Positions 1 to 8,532 of a stretch of DNA of 64,000 bases are shown here, one piece after another. The stretch lies in contig CAWCTB010000033.1 of the NCBI GenBank assembly GCA_963798275.1, forward strand, positions 3,444-67,443. Direction: 5' to 3'. The translations under genes and the position numbers were made by a program. Source of the stretch: CAWCTB01 sp963798275 (lineage in GTDB: Bacteria; Acidobacteriota; Terriglobia; Terriglobales; Acidobacteriaceae). Below the pieces are notes generated by a model. It did no database searches, was not told where the DNA came from, and saw only the letters and a program-made list of their open reading frames with translations. Positions within the stretch are counted from its first letter, which is position 1, and each line of letters starts with the position of its first letter.

Positions 1-59
1 CTTGAAGGGGCACGGCTTCACCGGCTGCGGAAAAACTCGATCTTAGGTAGCGCCGGCCT

Positions 60-190
60 TGGTAGAGCTGGCCCTCAGGCCGGCGTCGGAGCCCTTGGTT
101 TAGGTAGAGCTGGCCCTCAGGCCAGCGTTCCAGCGGTTTGTTTTTGTCATTCCGAGGGGCTTTAGCCCCGAGGAATCTGCTGTTTCCTCG
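60..190. repeat. Composite palindromic repeat, copy A
   Basis: Two palindromes with loop CTCA (67-84 and 109-126, arms GCTGGCC/GGCCAGC) are followed by one at 156-169 (GGGGC-TTTA-GCCCC) inside a longer tccgag...gaggaatctgctg context. The stretch from about 88 to 190 closely matches 1618-1720. The rest of 1-474 holds a decayed copy at the left edge (2-35) and no coding sequence I can support. Confidence 0.8.
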
Positions 191-474
191 CCCGCTCCCA
201 GCCTGTTCACCCGTGTCGCTGCGCGCTTCACAATCCCAGGACTTCAGAGTGTGCGCGACAACTAAGGTTGGATTGCACCGATCATACGACCCATCCAGAA
301 ACCAGCCCCTTTGGGGCGGAATATCATAGCCCAGCATGCAGGCGAAGCCGGAGTGCTGGGTACAGTGAGAACAGATCTGAGTCCCGGAGGGACGGCACAG
401 GTTTTCACCGTGAATCTTCATCCCCACTGATACCCCGAGTTTGGTGCGTCTTGTATTCACCAGATGATCCCGCC

Positions 475-1845
475 TCACTTCGCCTCGATCTGTTTGCCGC
501 TCAGTTCGCGATCGCCGGCCTGCGCCACGATCTGGTCGCCGACCTGCAATCCCGAAAGCACCTCGACCTGTTGTCCCGACGGCGCACCCAACGTCACGTA
601 CCGCAAACTGGCCAACTGGTCTTTGCCCACCACATACACCGCCTGCAACTGGCCGCGATTCAACACCGCCGTCTGCGGAATCAGGATCGTATTCTTTTGC
701 CCGCGCGCAAACCGCGCCCGCCCAAACAGCCCGGAGCGAATCTGCTCGTCCGCCGGCAACTCAACCTTCACCACGAAGCTGCGGCTCGCCGGATCGGCCA
801 CCGGCACAATCTGCACCACCTTCCCCGTGAACTCGCGATCGCCCAGCGCATCGATGACCACCGGCACCGATTCTCCCAACCGAACCGCGCCCATCTTGCT
901 CTCGTCCACCGTCGCTTCCAGCCGGAATTGCCCCTGGTCTTCGACGATCAACAGGGGAACCCCTGGCGCCGCCATCGCTCCCACATCGGCCAGCTTCGCC
1001 GTCACCACGCCGTTGAAGGGCGCGCGAATCCGCGAGAAGCCGACCACCGTTTTTGCCTCGGCTACCGCCGCGTCTGCCTCGGCACGTCCCGCATGCGCCG
1101 CGTCGCGCCGCGCCTTCGCCGCCGCCAGCTTCGTTTTCACCTCGTCGTACTCTTGCGGGCTCACCGACTTCTTGTCGTACAGCATCTGGTAGCGCTTCAT
1201 CGTCGCTTCCGCCAGCGCGTAGTCCGCGTCCGCCGCAGCAATCGACTGCTCCGACCCTGCCAGCGCCGCACTCGCCCGCTGATAACTTGCCTGCGGCTGC
1301 GCTGCGTCCAGCGTCACCAGCACTTGCCCCTGCCGCACCGCCGAGCCTTCGTGCACGTTCATGTTGGTGATCGTCCCCATCACCTGGCTGGCCAATTGCG
1401 CTGTCAGCGTTGCCCGCACCGTTCCCGTGGCTTCCACGTAGTCGGGCACATTCACCTTCTCGATCTGCACCACCGTAACGTCGCGCACTTTTTCCGCCGG
1501 AGCTTGCGCCGCCTGCTTGGGCTCGCTGCTGCAGCCCGCCAACACCGCCAGCGACAGAGCCGCGAGGATCAGGACCGCTGCGGAGACCGCGTAGATCTGG
1601 CCTTTAGGCCTGCGTTGCAGCCCTTGGTTTAGGTAGAGCTGGCCTTCAGGCCAGCGTCGAGGCCCCTTGTTCTTGTCATTCCGAGGGGCTTCAGCCCCGA
1701 GGAATCTGCTGTCTCTTCGCCGTCCCGCGTTGTTTTCCGCAGCCCGTTCAGCCGTGCCGCAACCAGCGCCGAAAACCTTGGGCTTTAGCCCTTGAGGGAG
1801 ATCGATTGGAGCGGTTCCGCCCGCCATACTTGATGTTTTCGTCAT
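475..1845 (-). CDS. RND efflux periplasmic adaptor (membrane fusion) lipoprotein
   Basis: Membrane fusion protein linking an inner-membrane RND pump to a TolC channel. It shows a lipobox (LAGC), paired lipoyl/hairpin halves (GTVRATLTAQLASQVMGT, then IRAPFNGVVTAKLADVGAM) and a coiled-coil hairpin between them, followed by beta-barrel and membrane-proximal domains. The ATG at 1845 overlaps the stop of the upstream TolC-like gene (ATGA), which argues for coupled translation. From that start, however, the first 80 or so residues are translated palindromic repeat (1618-1720) and the lipoprotein signal begins only near residue 85. Either a non-ATG start lies just before the signal peptide (a CTG at about 1620 is possible) or repeat DNA has entered the 5' end. 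The partner pump is not in the window and may lie to the left. Family call is secure; start is uncertain. Confidence 0.85.
   Translation of the reverse strand: MTKTSSMAGGTAPIDLPQGLKPKVFGAGCGTAERAAENNAGRRRDSRFLGAEAPRNDKNKGPRRWPEGQLYLNQGLQRRPKGQIYAVSAAVLILAALSLAVLAGCSSEPKQAAQAPAEKVRDVTVVQIEKVNVPDYVEATGTVRATLTAQLASQVMGTITNMNVHEGSAVRQGQVLVTLDAAQPQASYQRASAALAGSEQSIAAADADYALAEATMKRYQMLYDKKSVSPQEYDEVKTKLAAAKARRDAAHAGRAEADAAVAEAKTVVGFSRIRAPFNGVVTAKLADVGAMAAPGVPLLIVEDQGQFRLEATVDESKMGAVRLGESVPVVIDALGDREFTGKVVQIVPVADPASRSFVVKVELPADEQIRSGLFGRARFARGQKNTILIPQTAVLNRGQLQAVYVVGKDQLASLRYVTLGAPSGQQVEVLSGLQVGDQIVAQAGDRELSGKQIEAK
1618..1720. repeat. Composite palindromic repeat, copy B, inside the adaptor ORF 5' end
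   Basis: Contains GCTGGCC-TTCA-GGCCAGC at 1638-1655 and GGGGC-TTCA-GCCCC at 1685-1698 in the same order and spacing context as copy A (88-190). A further small palindrome, GGGC-TTTA-GCCC, lies at 1780-1791. All are read through by the annotated adaptor frame. Confidence 0.8.
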
Positions 1846-3263
1846 TGCGTCACCGCCGGTGAATTCGCCGTCAGCGTGCCGCTTGCCAACTCCACCGCGG
1901 CGTAGCTGGAGTACATCCGGTAGACCGCCTGCCAGTAGTCGGCCTTGGCGTGATGCGCGGCGTCTTCCACCCGTAGCATGTCGGTCACCGTGCTCAGACC
2001 TCCTTCATAACGGTTCTGATTGATGCGCAGACTTTCGTCGGCTTGCGCGATGGCGGCATGCGCCACTTTCACCTGTTGCTGCGCCGCATCGAACTGGTAA
2101 TAGGCGTCGCGCACCTCCAGCCGCACCGAGTCTTCGTATCCCGCTTGGGCCGCCACGGCCCTCTCCTGCAGCGCCTTCTCGCGCGCCAGCGCCGCCCGTT
2201 TGCTGCCCCCGGAGAACAGGTCAAACTGCAATTCCGCCCCCGCAACCCAGTTGTTCGCCCCCGTCCATCCCACAGAGTGGGAGTCCTCTTCCCACGAGCC
2301 AAACGCATTCAGCCGCGGACCGAAAGCCGCCTTCGCCATGGCAACGCTCTTCGCCTGCGCGCTGCGCTCCGCCGCAATCCGCTTCAAGTCGGGACGCTCC
2401 TCTAGCGCCGTCTTCTCCAGCTGATTCATGTCCGTCGCCGGAAACGTCTTCTCCTCCAGCACTTCTTGCGGCTGGTACATCGAATCCGCCGGCATGCCCA
2501 TGGCCAGCGCCAGGCGAGTCCGCGCCATCGCCAATTGGTTGCGGCGCTCGATCAATTCCTGCTGCCGCGACGACGCCAGCACCTGCGCGCTCAACAAATC
2601 CGAATCCACCGCCACGCCACTCTCCACCCGCGCCCGGCTCTCTTGCTCGATCGCCTCTACCGTCTTCATCGCTTCCTGCGCTACCTGCAACTGCTTCTGC
2701 GCCAGCAGCACCGCGTAGTACGCCTGCACCGTCTGGAACACCAGTTCCTGGTCGGTGCGATTGAGTTGCTGCTCCGCCGCCTGGTTCATCAGCTTCGCCC
2801 GATCCATCGCCTTCCAGCTCTGCGTGCTGTCGAACAATTGCCATTGCCCCGTGAACCGGCTGGCGTAGTTGCCGATGGGCGTCGGGCGGTTCAGCGAGTT
2901 CAATGCGAAGTCCTGGGCGGTGAAGATTTGCTGCCGCAACCTGGTTCCGAACACGAACACCGGATCGTTGCCGGCTGTGAAGTTCTCCGCAAACATGATC
3001 TTCGGCAACAATGGCGCCCGCGACTCCCTCAGTCCGGCAAACGTAGCCTTGGTGTCCGCCAGCGCCGCCTGGTGCATCGGATTCTTGTCCAGCGTCATCT
3101 TCACCGCTTCGCTCAACGTGAGCGGCGTCGCCTCCTGGGCCGCCGCACCCACAGCCAACGCGATCAGAACGACCACCACCGCACTCAATACATGCTTTAA
3201 GGCCCAGCCGTTTTGCAGGGGCACCGCTTCATAGCCTGCGGAAGAACTCGCGCAAGTTAGCAT
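1842..3263 (-). CDS. TolC-like outer membrane efflux protein
   Basis: Outer-membrane channel component of a tripartite efflux system. Two homologous halves of the OEP family can be seen, with the usual long amphipathic helices (for example LAQKQLQVAQEAMKTVEA, and VRLEVRDAYYQFDAAQQQVK in the second half). A hydrophobic signal segment ending AVGAAAQ precedes the mature protein. The ORF is open up to an ATG at 3545, but 3216-3400 is palindromic repeat sequence, so I take the ATG at 3263 as the latest ATG; an alternative TTG sits at the signal peptide itself. Transcribed just before the adaptor, with ATGA overlap at its stop, so the two form an operon. About 470 residues is normal for the family. 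Confidence 0.87.
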   Translation of the reverse strand: MLTCASSSAGYEAVPLQNGWALKHVLSAVVVVLIALAVGAAAQEATPLTLSEAVKMTLDKNPMHQAALADTKATFAGLRESRAPLLPKIMFAENFTAGNDPVFVFGTRLRQQIFTAQDFALNSLNRPTPIGNYASRFTGQWQLFDSTQSWKAMDRAKLMNQAAEQQLNRTDQELVFQTVQAYYAVLLAQKQLQVAQEAMKTVEAIEQESRARVESGVAVDSDLLSAQVLASSRQQELIERRNQLAMARTRLALAMGMPADSMYQPQEVLEEKTFPATDMNQLEKTALEERPDLKRIAAERSAQAKSVAMAKAAFGPRLNAFGSWEEDSHSVGWTGANNWVAGAELQFDLFSGGSKRAALAREKALQERAVAAQAGYEDSVRLEVRDAYYQFDAAQQQVKVAHAAIAQADESLRINQNRYEGGLSTVTDMLRVEDAAHHAKADYWQAVYRMYSSYAAVELASGTLTANSPAVTQ

Positions 3264-3400
3264 AGGAGGCGGCGCGGCTTCATGGGCTGAGGAAAAAAGC
3301 AGATTTCGAACTGTTTTGAAGGGGCGCACCTTCAGGTGCGCCATATGAGTCTTTAATTTGTAATTCCGAGGGGCTTCAGCCCCGAGGATTCTGCTGTTTC
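3216..3400. repeat. Cluster of palindromic repeats upstream of the TolC-like gene
   Basis: Perfect hairpin GGCGCACC-TTCA-GGTGCGCC at 3323-3342, GGGGC-TTCA-GCCCC at 3370-3383 followed by gaggattctgctgtttc, and two decayed ggcacggcttca...ctgcggaaaaa copies at about 3216-3245 and 3270-3298. The last type also occurs at the left edge of the window (2-35). Confidence 0.78.
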
Positions 3401-3516
3401 TGCGCATTACCAAAGTTTTTTCCGCCGCCCGTTCAACCCTGCCGCACGACTGTCTTGCTTTTTTATCGTGAGGGCTGCCAATGGGAATCGCTTCGCGCAT
3501 CTTCGCTTCGCAATCC

Positions 3517-3957
3517 CTATACGCCAACCGCCACCGGCTGCTCAACGGGAATGATTTCGTAGGTCGTCTCGATCTCCGCGCTCAGTTGCACCATCGCTCC
3601 TACCGAGCAGTACTTCGTCTCCGACAAGTGGATGGCATCCTGCAACGCGTTCTCGGCAACCTCGCCGCTCACGATGTGGTGAATGCGCACCTTGGTGAAC
3701 ACCTGCGGCGGGTCGGGTGTCTGCTCGGCTTCGACCGTCACTTCGTAGCCGGTGACTTCCTGGCGCTTCTTGCGCAGGATGTTGACCACGTCGAACGCGG
3801 TACATCCCGCCAGTGCAATCGCCATCAGTTCGATTGGCTTGGGTCCGGTATCGCCCGCCTTATCGTCGATGATGAGGTGATGTCCGCTGCCGCTGGTAGC
3901 TCTGAATTGCCGACGAGTACCTTGAGGCTGAGTTAACGTAACGTTGGCCGATATCAA
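3517..3957 (-). CDS. OsmC/Ohr family protein
   Basis: Member of the OsmC/Ohr fold, whose studied members are thiol peroxidases that detoxify organic hydroperoxides. The two conserved cysteines are present, in ALAGCTAFDVV and KYCSVGAM, separated by about 50 residues as in the family. I chose a TTG start at 3957 because a GGAG Shine-Dalgarno sequence stands six bases before it and the family homology begins a few residues later; a longer ORF to 4044 would add an unlikely leader. This gives 146 residues, close to the usual 135-150. It lies upstream of the TolC/adaptor pair on the same strand, separated from it by repeats, so co-transcription is doubtful. Which OsmC subgroup it belongs to cannot be told from sequence alone. 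Confidence 0.85.
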   Translation of the reverse strand: MISANVTLTQPQGTRRQFRATSGSGHHLIIDDKAGDTGPKPIELMAIALAGCTAFDVVNILRKKRQEVTGYEVTVEAEQTPDPPQVFTKVRIHHIVSGEVAENALQDAIHLSETKYCSVGAMVQLSAEIETTYEIIPVEQPVAVGV

Positions 3958-4145
3958 TGTCTTCTCCGTGTCTGGACGAGGATTTCCTGACCATCCTCGT
4001 CGTGGCCCACAACTGGGCCACATTGATAAATGCAGGCACGGCAATAGGTATTACAGGAATGTGGGGCCGGCCTCGCAAATATTTCCCGAATCGGGAGGCT
4101 GGCCCAGCAACATATTGCAGATCAATGACTTACAGTAAACCTCAG

Positions 4146-5046
4146 TCAAGAGGTCGGCTCCCCGGCGCGACCGGCCAGGGCCTCGGTTGCCGCCTGGTAT
4201 TTCTCCACCAGTTCCCGGCGAAGGCGCGCCGCCGTTTTGGCATCGCAGCTCGGCTGGTACGAACGGCACTGCTCCACCGCCGACTTCAGGCTGTCGAGAA
4301 ATGCCACGCACGGCTCGCATTCGTGCAGATGCTTCTCCATCTCTTCGCAGCTCGCGTCCGCCACCAGGCCGTCCATGTAATCGGACAGCGCCGCAAACAT
4401 GTGGCGGCAACGCTGCGACTGCTTCGGCTTCTTCTCGGCAGCGGCATGAATGTGCGCGACCGCCCCCTGCGCCCGGCTCATCCTCGCCAGGTGCTGGCGA
4501 ACCAGCAGCCGCGCCCGGTGCAGCCTCACCCGCACCGTGCCTTCGCGCAGGCCGGTAACCCGCGCCACCTCCGCCGTGCTCAGCCCTTCCATGTCGTGCA
4601 GCACCAGCACAAACCGGTATTGCGGCGGAACCTTCAGCACTGCCTCGCGCAGCCGCTGGTCGCTCTCGCCGCGCAGCACGTTCATCTCCGGATTCGGTTC
4701 TTTGCTCTCGATCAGCTCGCGCAATTCAAGCTGGCTGGGCAGCAGCTCGTCGAGCGATACGTGCTTGTTGCTGGCGTTCTTCTGCGCCGCGCCGGTTCAT
4801 CAGGCAGCGGTTGCGCGCCACTTTGTACAGCCACACCGAGAGCGCCCGCGGATTTTCAAACTTGGGCAGGTAGGGCAATACCTTCAGCAGCACGTCCTGC
4901 ATGGTGTCCTCGGCATCCTCGGGATGGCCGCACACCTTCATGCTGAACGAGTACACCGTATTTTGCAGCAGCGCCAGCGCCTGGTCGACCGACTCCGGCC
5001 GGTTCTCGCGAATCAACTCCAGCGCCTGCTCCATCGATTGCGACAT
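4146..5046 (-). CDS. ECF sigma factor fused to zinc-finger anti-sigma domain (one frameshift)
   Basis: Sigma-70 region 2 is encoded from 5046 (EDAEDTMQDVLLKVLPYL) and region 4 downstream (YRFVLVLHDMEGLSTAEVA, GLREGTVRVRLHRAR). They are in different frames; dropping one G near 4787, in a CGGCGCGGCGC run, restores one chain through SLDELLPSQLELRELIE. The same frame continues past region 4 into a putative zinc-binding anti-sigma module with H-x3-C-x2-C (HLHECEPC) and a flanking acidic helix. Sigma and ZAS-type anti-sigma domains are normally separate proteins encoded side by side; here no stop divides them. The fusion would tether the inhibitor to its target. Frameshift is probably a sequence error because both halves are well conserved. 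Confidence 0.8.
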
Positions 5047-5375
5047 GTCTTCAGGTTAGCTGAATCGCCGCTTCGGGGCCAACCGCTTGCCACCTTGAAT
5101 ACCATTTTCGTCCGATGCCCATCGCCCAGGCGCCCAGCCGCGCATTCCCACTATGGGTATCGGCGTAAATAAAGCCGTTGGTGGTTCGCAACTTCACGTC
5201 ATAATGTGAACGCGGACTTCCTCCCTCTCCGGCCCAAAATCGGGCCCGGCAAACCCGCAACTTGTCGCAACCATTATTCACCGGCCCCGCGCTGTAAGGC
5301 ATGCTAACGCGGATGCAGGTGTGTATTGACCAAAAACATTCGGCTTCTGTGCATGAAACTAAACGGGAGATATCC
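5047..5375. other. Divergent intergenic region, no gene seen
   Basis: Separates the leftward sigma gene from the rightward PEP-CTERM gene, so it should hold both promoters. I see no convincing -35/-10 pair, palindrome or small gene. Confidence 0.4.
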
Positions 5376-6068
5376 ATGAAAGTCTTTACCCTTGCTGTCC
5401 TCTGCCTGGCCCTCTGTGCGCTTCCGGCCCTGGCTAACGTAGTCGTAGGTTTGCCCGCAGACCCCGGCACCGGCAACTGCTTCCCATGGGGATGCGCCTA
5501 TTCGGGGCTGTACCAGCAGGTTTACGACAGCGGGCAATTCAGCGGCCCAATCACCATCACCAATCTTGAATTCTTCAACACCCAGGTGGACTTCGGCGCC
5601 GCCACGATGAACTCCGGCACCTGGACGATCTGGCTGTCCACCACCGCGGCCGACTGGAACACCCTGTCAGGCACCTACGCCAACAACCTCGGCGCTGACA
5701 ACACTCAGGTCTTCAGCGGGAATCTGTTCCAGCCCTGGGCTTTCGGCGACACCCTTCACATTAATCTCACTACTGCGTTCAACTATGATCCTTCGATGGG
5801 CAACCTGTTAATGACGGTCGATGCCGAGGGTACCTCTAATGCGGGCGGGAGCATCTACTTCGATACCAACGGCTACGACAACGGCAACTTCGACGGGAAC
5901 ACATTTCTCGGCCGGGTCTATTGCAATGGCTGCAGCCCCGGTAACGTGAACAGCGGCTACGGCCTGGTCACCGGCTTCTCCGCCACGCCCGAACCCTCCA
6001 GCCTGTTGCTAGTGGGTACCGGACTGCTCGGGGCGGTTGGCGTGCTCCGTCGCAAGATCAACCTGTAA
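5376..6068 (+). CDS. PEP-CTERM sorted exported protein
   Basis: Secreted or surface protein of unknown function. The ATG at 5376 is preceded by GGGAG at good spacing and is followed at once by a signal peptide (MKVFTLAVLCLALCALPALA). The body is rich in Gly, Asn, Thr and aromatic residues and looks beta-rich. The C-terminus carries a PEP-CTERM signal: TPEPSSLLLVGTG, a short hydrophobic helix, then a basic end (LRRK). In bacteria with exosortase this tail is cleaved during envelope sorting, often alongside exopolysaccharide production; no exosortase gene is visible in this window. Monocistronic, with a strong terminator directly behind it. 230 residues. Confidence 0.85.
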   Translation: MKVFTLAVLCLALCALPALANVVVGLPADPGTGNCFPWGCAYSGLYQQVYDSGQFSGPITITNLEFFNTQVDFGAATMNSGTWTIWLSTTAADWNTLSGTYANNLGADNTQVFSGNLFQPWAFGDTLHINLTTAFNYDPSMGNLLMTVDAEGTSNAGGSIYFDTNGYDNGNFDGNTFLGRVYCNGCSPGNVNSGYGLVTGFSATPEPSSLLLVGTGLLGAVGVLRRKINL

Positions 6069-6090
6069 GTTTGGTTTTACATTCAGTAGG

Positions 6091-6117
6091 AGCCGGGGAG
6101 CGTTTCCCCGGCTTTTC
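6091..6117 (+). terminator. Rho-independent terminator of the PEP-CTERM gene
   Basis: Perfect 8-bp stem AGCCGGGG/CCCCGGCT with a 7-base loop, followed by a short T run, 22 bases past the stop codon. Confidence 0.85.
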
Positions 6118-6188
6118 TCGTGCCGCAAACCCGCTACCCCCGTTCTTTCCCCCAACGATTGCGCAACGGTATAATCTCCCAACATTCC

Positions 6189-7064
6189 ATGAAGCTACTC
6201 ACCAAGTTCAATCTCGTCTTGATCGTCTTTTTCGGCGCCGGCGGACTGATCATCGCGAAGCTCGCCTACGACTTCCTCATGCAGAACGCCCGCCAACAGG
6301 TGGTGCAGCAGGCCGAGCTGATGATGGCCAGCGCCCGCGCCACCCGCGACTACACTTCCGACCAGATCAAGCCTCTGCTGCTGAAGAACCCCGAGCACGA
6401 AACCAATTTCCTGCCTCAGACCGTGCCCGCCTTTTCGGCGATCACCATCTTCAACAGCATGCGCAAGACGTATCCCAACTACTCTTATCGCGAGGCGACC
6501 CTGAACCCCACCAACCTGGTGGACCGTGCCGACGATTGGGAGGCCGACATCATTCACTATTTCGCCGACCACCCCGGCGACAAGAAGTTTGTTGGCGAGC
6601 GCGATACGCCCACCGGCCGGCAGCTCTACCTGGCGAGACCCATGGGCGTCGCGCCCAGTTGCTTGGAGTGTCACAGCACGCCCGACGTTGCCCCACCGGC
6701 GATGATTAAAAAATATGGCAGTGTGAACGGATTCGGCTGGAACCTCGACCAGGTCATCGCCGCGCAGATCGTTTCCGTGCCGATGTCGGTGCCGATTGGC
6801 GTCGCCGATGCGGCCTTCCGCCGATTGCTTTTCTTCCTGATTGCGACCTTCGTCATCACCATCGTGGCGCTGGATGCGGCGCTCTACCTGCTGGTGATCC
6901 GTCCGCTGCACATCGTGTCCACCGCCGCCGACCAGATCAGCAAGGGCGAAACCGATCTGCCGGAAGTGAAGGTACGCGGCAAAGACGAAATCGCCGAAGT
7001 CACCGCCTCCTTCAATCGCATGCACGTCAGCTTGATCAAGGCCTTGAAGATGCTGGACCAATAG
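6189..7064 (+). CDS. Membrane sensor with DUF3365 (heme-type CxxCH) and HAMP domain
   Basis: Two-helix membrane protein. A first transmembrane segment is at residues 7-27, a periplasmic DUF3365/Tll0287-like domain follows with SCLECH near residues 157-162, a classic c-type heme attachment motif, and a second transmembrane segment lies at about 213-236. A HAMP linker (VIRPLHIVSTAADQISKGE) ends the protein. There is no kinase, cyclase or methyl-accepting output domain, so any signal would have to be passed to a partner. The 291-residue protein starts at the ATG at 6189; the ORF upstream of it reads through the terminator region. DUF3365 proteins are thought to sense redox state or small ligands through the heme; that role is inferred here. 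The next gene, a Ser/Thr kinase, is convergent. Confidence 0.82.
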   Translation: MKLLTKFNLVLIVFFGAGGLIIAKLAYDFLMQNARQQVVQQAELMMASARATRDYTSDQIKPLLLKNPEHETNFLPQTVPAFSAITIFNSMRKTYPNYSYREATLNPTNLVDRADDWEADIIHYFADHPGDKKFVGERDTPTGRQLYLARPMGVAPSCLECHSTPDVAPPAMIKKYGSVNGFGWNLDQVIAAQIVSVPMSVPIGVADAAFRRLLFFLIATFVITIVALDAALYLLVIRPLHIVSTAADQISKGETDLPEVKVRGKDEIAEVTASFNRMHVSLIKALKMLDQ

Positions 7065-7088
7065 TCGAGTTGATGCCGGAGGGTAGAC

Positions 7089-7175
7089 GGGTAGAGCTGG
7101 CCTTCAGGCCAGCGTCTGGAGTAAGCCCTTTTCCCTTGTCATCTGGAGCCGACTTCAGTCGGCGAGGGTTCTGCT
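7089..7175. repeat. Pair of palindromic repeats
   Basis: GCTGGCC-TTCA-GGCCAGC at 7096-7113 and GCCGAC-TTCA-GTCGGC at 7148-7163, the latter followed by gagggttctgctt, which resembles the gaggaatctgctg tail seen at 170-181. They lie between convergent genes and could also act as a bidirectional terminator. A weaker GGGCTCCAGCCC lies at 7229-7240. Confidence 0.75.
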
Positions 7176-7285
7176 TTCCCCCGTTTCGCGACCTATTTCC
7201 GTCGTGCCATTCGCGGCTCTGGCGACTCGGGCTCCAGCCCCTGGGATCTCGGTCTACAACTTCATCGAACTGGTTGCAATCTCTC

Positions 7286-8419
7286 CTACTTCCCCCGCCG
7301 CTTCTTCGAAGCCATGAAGCTCGACCGGTCCTGGTCCGAGTCGATTTCCCCGGCCACCGCTCTGTAGAGCTCGTCAATCGAGGAGCAATTGCCGGCCGCC
7401 CGCTTTACCACAACTTTCGCAATCGGACCAATAAACGTCGCCAGCTCCCGGCTCACCGAGTCCAGCACCGACGGATCGAGCGTGCTTGCCGTCGGATTGG
7501 GAGTAGCGGAGCCCGGCTTGCTCACCGGCGACCCCGACGGTGTTTTGGCGCTGCTGGGTGTCGGCGCAAGAGTCACAAGCGTTTGCAGGGCCTCCGCGTC
7601 CTCCAGTGAAATATCAGTCAACGCGGTCAGGAACTCGGCCGCATTCTGAAAGCGCTCCTCGGGAACCTTGGCCAGCGCCTTCATCAAAGTCTTCGACAGT
7701 CCCGCGGGAATGGCGCGATCGATGTCCGAGGGCCACCGCGGCTGCTCCCGCAGATGCCCGGTCATGATCTCGTATTCCGTCTTGCCATCGAAAGGACGCC
7801 GTCCGGTGAGAATCTCGTAGAGCGTGACGCCCACGGAGTACAGGTCGGAGCGCGCGTCAACCCGCTCTCCCCGCACCTGTTCCGGCGACATGTAGTGCAA
7901 CGACCCCAGGATGAAGCCGGGCCGCGTCACGCTGAGGTCGGCCAGTTTGAAGGCCATGCCGAAGTCCAGAATCTTCGCTTTCTTCCCGGCCGTAATCATG
8001 ATGTTAGAGGGCTTGATGTCGCGGTGAATCACGTCCGCGGCGTGAGCGTACTCCAGCGCCGACAGCACCTGGCGAATGTATTCGATCCCCTCGTTCGCCC
8101 GGTCCGGCCAGTTTCCCCGCAGCTTGTAGTGCAGGTCCTCGCCCTCGATGAATTCCATCACCATGGCAATCTGGTCGTCCACCTTGAAGGCGGTGTGCAT
8201 GCGCGCAATCGACGGATGCGACAGGCTGGCCAGCACCCGGATCTCGCGCAGAAAACGCTGCGGCAGCTCGCCTGCGGTGCGGTCCGCGCGCAACAGCTTC
8301 AGCGCCTCGGTGCGCTGCGAGATCACGTGCCGCACCTTGTACACCTCGCCGATGCCGCCCGCGCCGAGTTTCCCCAGCACCTCGTAATCGCCGATGATGT
8401 CACCCCGTTCTATGGGCAT
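7286..8419 (-). CDS. Serine/threonine protein kinase (Hanks type)
   Basis: Eukaryotic-like protein kinase. The glycine loop (GKLGAGGIGEVYKV), ATP-binding Lys (EALKLL), catalytic loop (HRDIKPSN), DFG and the APE-region equivalent SPEQVRGE are all present, so it should be active. After the kinase domain comes a Ser/Thr/Pro-rich linker and a short conserved-looking C-terminal segment (ELATFIGPIAKVVVKRAAG) of the type found in other acidobacterial and proteobacterial kinases. No transmembrane helix is seen, so it is cytoplasmic. Start taken at the ATG at 8419 (MPIERGDIIGDYEV), where kinase homology begins; the ORF is open further upstream but that extension is implausible. 377 residues. Confidence 0.9.
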   Translation of the reverse strand: MPIERGDIIGDYEVLGKLGAGGIGEVYKVRHVISQRTEALKLLRADRTAGELPQRFLREIRVLASLSHPSIARMHTAFKVDDQIAMVMEFIEGEDLHYKLRGNWPDRANEGIEYIRQVLSALEYAHAADVIHRDIKPSNIMITAGKKAKILDFGMAFKLADLSVTRPGFILGSLHYMSPEQVRGERVDARSDLYSVGVTLYEILTGRRPFDGKTEYEIMTGHLREQPRWPSDIDRAIPAGLSKTLMKALAKVPEERFQNAAEFLTALTDISLEDAEALQTLVTLAPTPSSAKTPSGSPVSKPGSATPNPTASTLDPSVLDSVSRELATFIGPIAKVVVKRAAGNCSSIDELYRAVAGEIDSDQDRSSFMASKKRRGK

Positions 8420-8532
8420 AGCTGTCCCGGAAAAGCTCCCCCGATGAAGACTAAACTTTGAACTGTCGGTAACACCCCGCTCCATTTTGCGGGGCATTAC
8501 CACGGATTGCAAGAAGCTATCTGGAGCCTGTA

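Noticed and set aside
268..1632. Long plus-strand open frame opposite the RND adaptor
   Set aside because: Arg/His-rich composition typical of the reverse complement of a GC-rich gene; the minus-strand frame has clear family motifs.
2466..3200. Plus-strand frame opposite the TolC-like gene
   Set aside because: Same antisense signature, no motif or ribosome site.
6195..7061. Minus-strand frame opposite the DUF3365 protein
   Set aside because: Gly/His/Arg/Val-rich shadow; the plus strand has CxxCH, membrane helices and HAMP.
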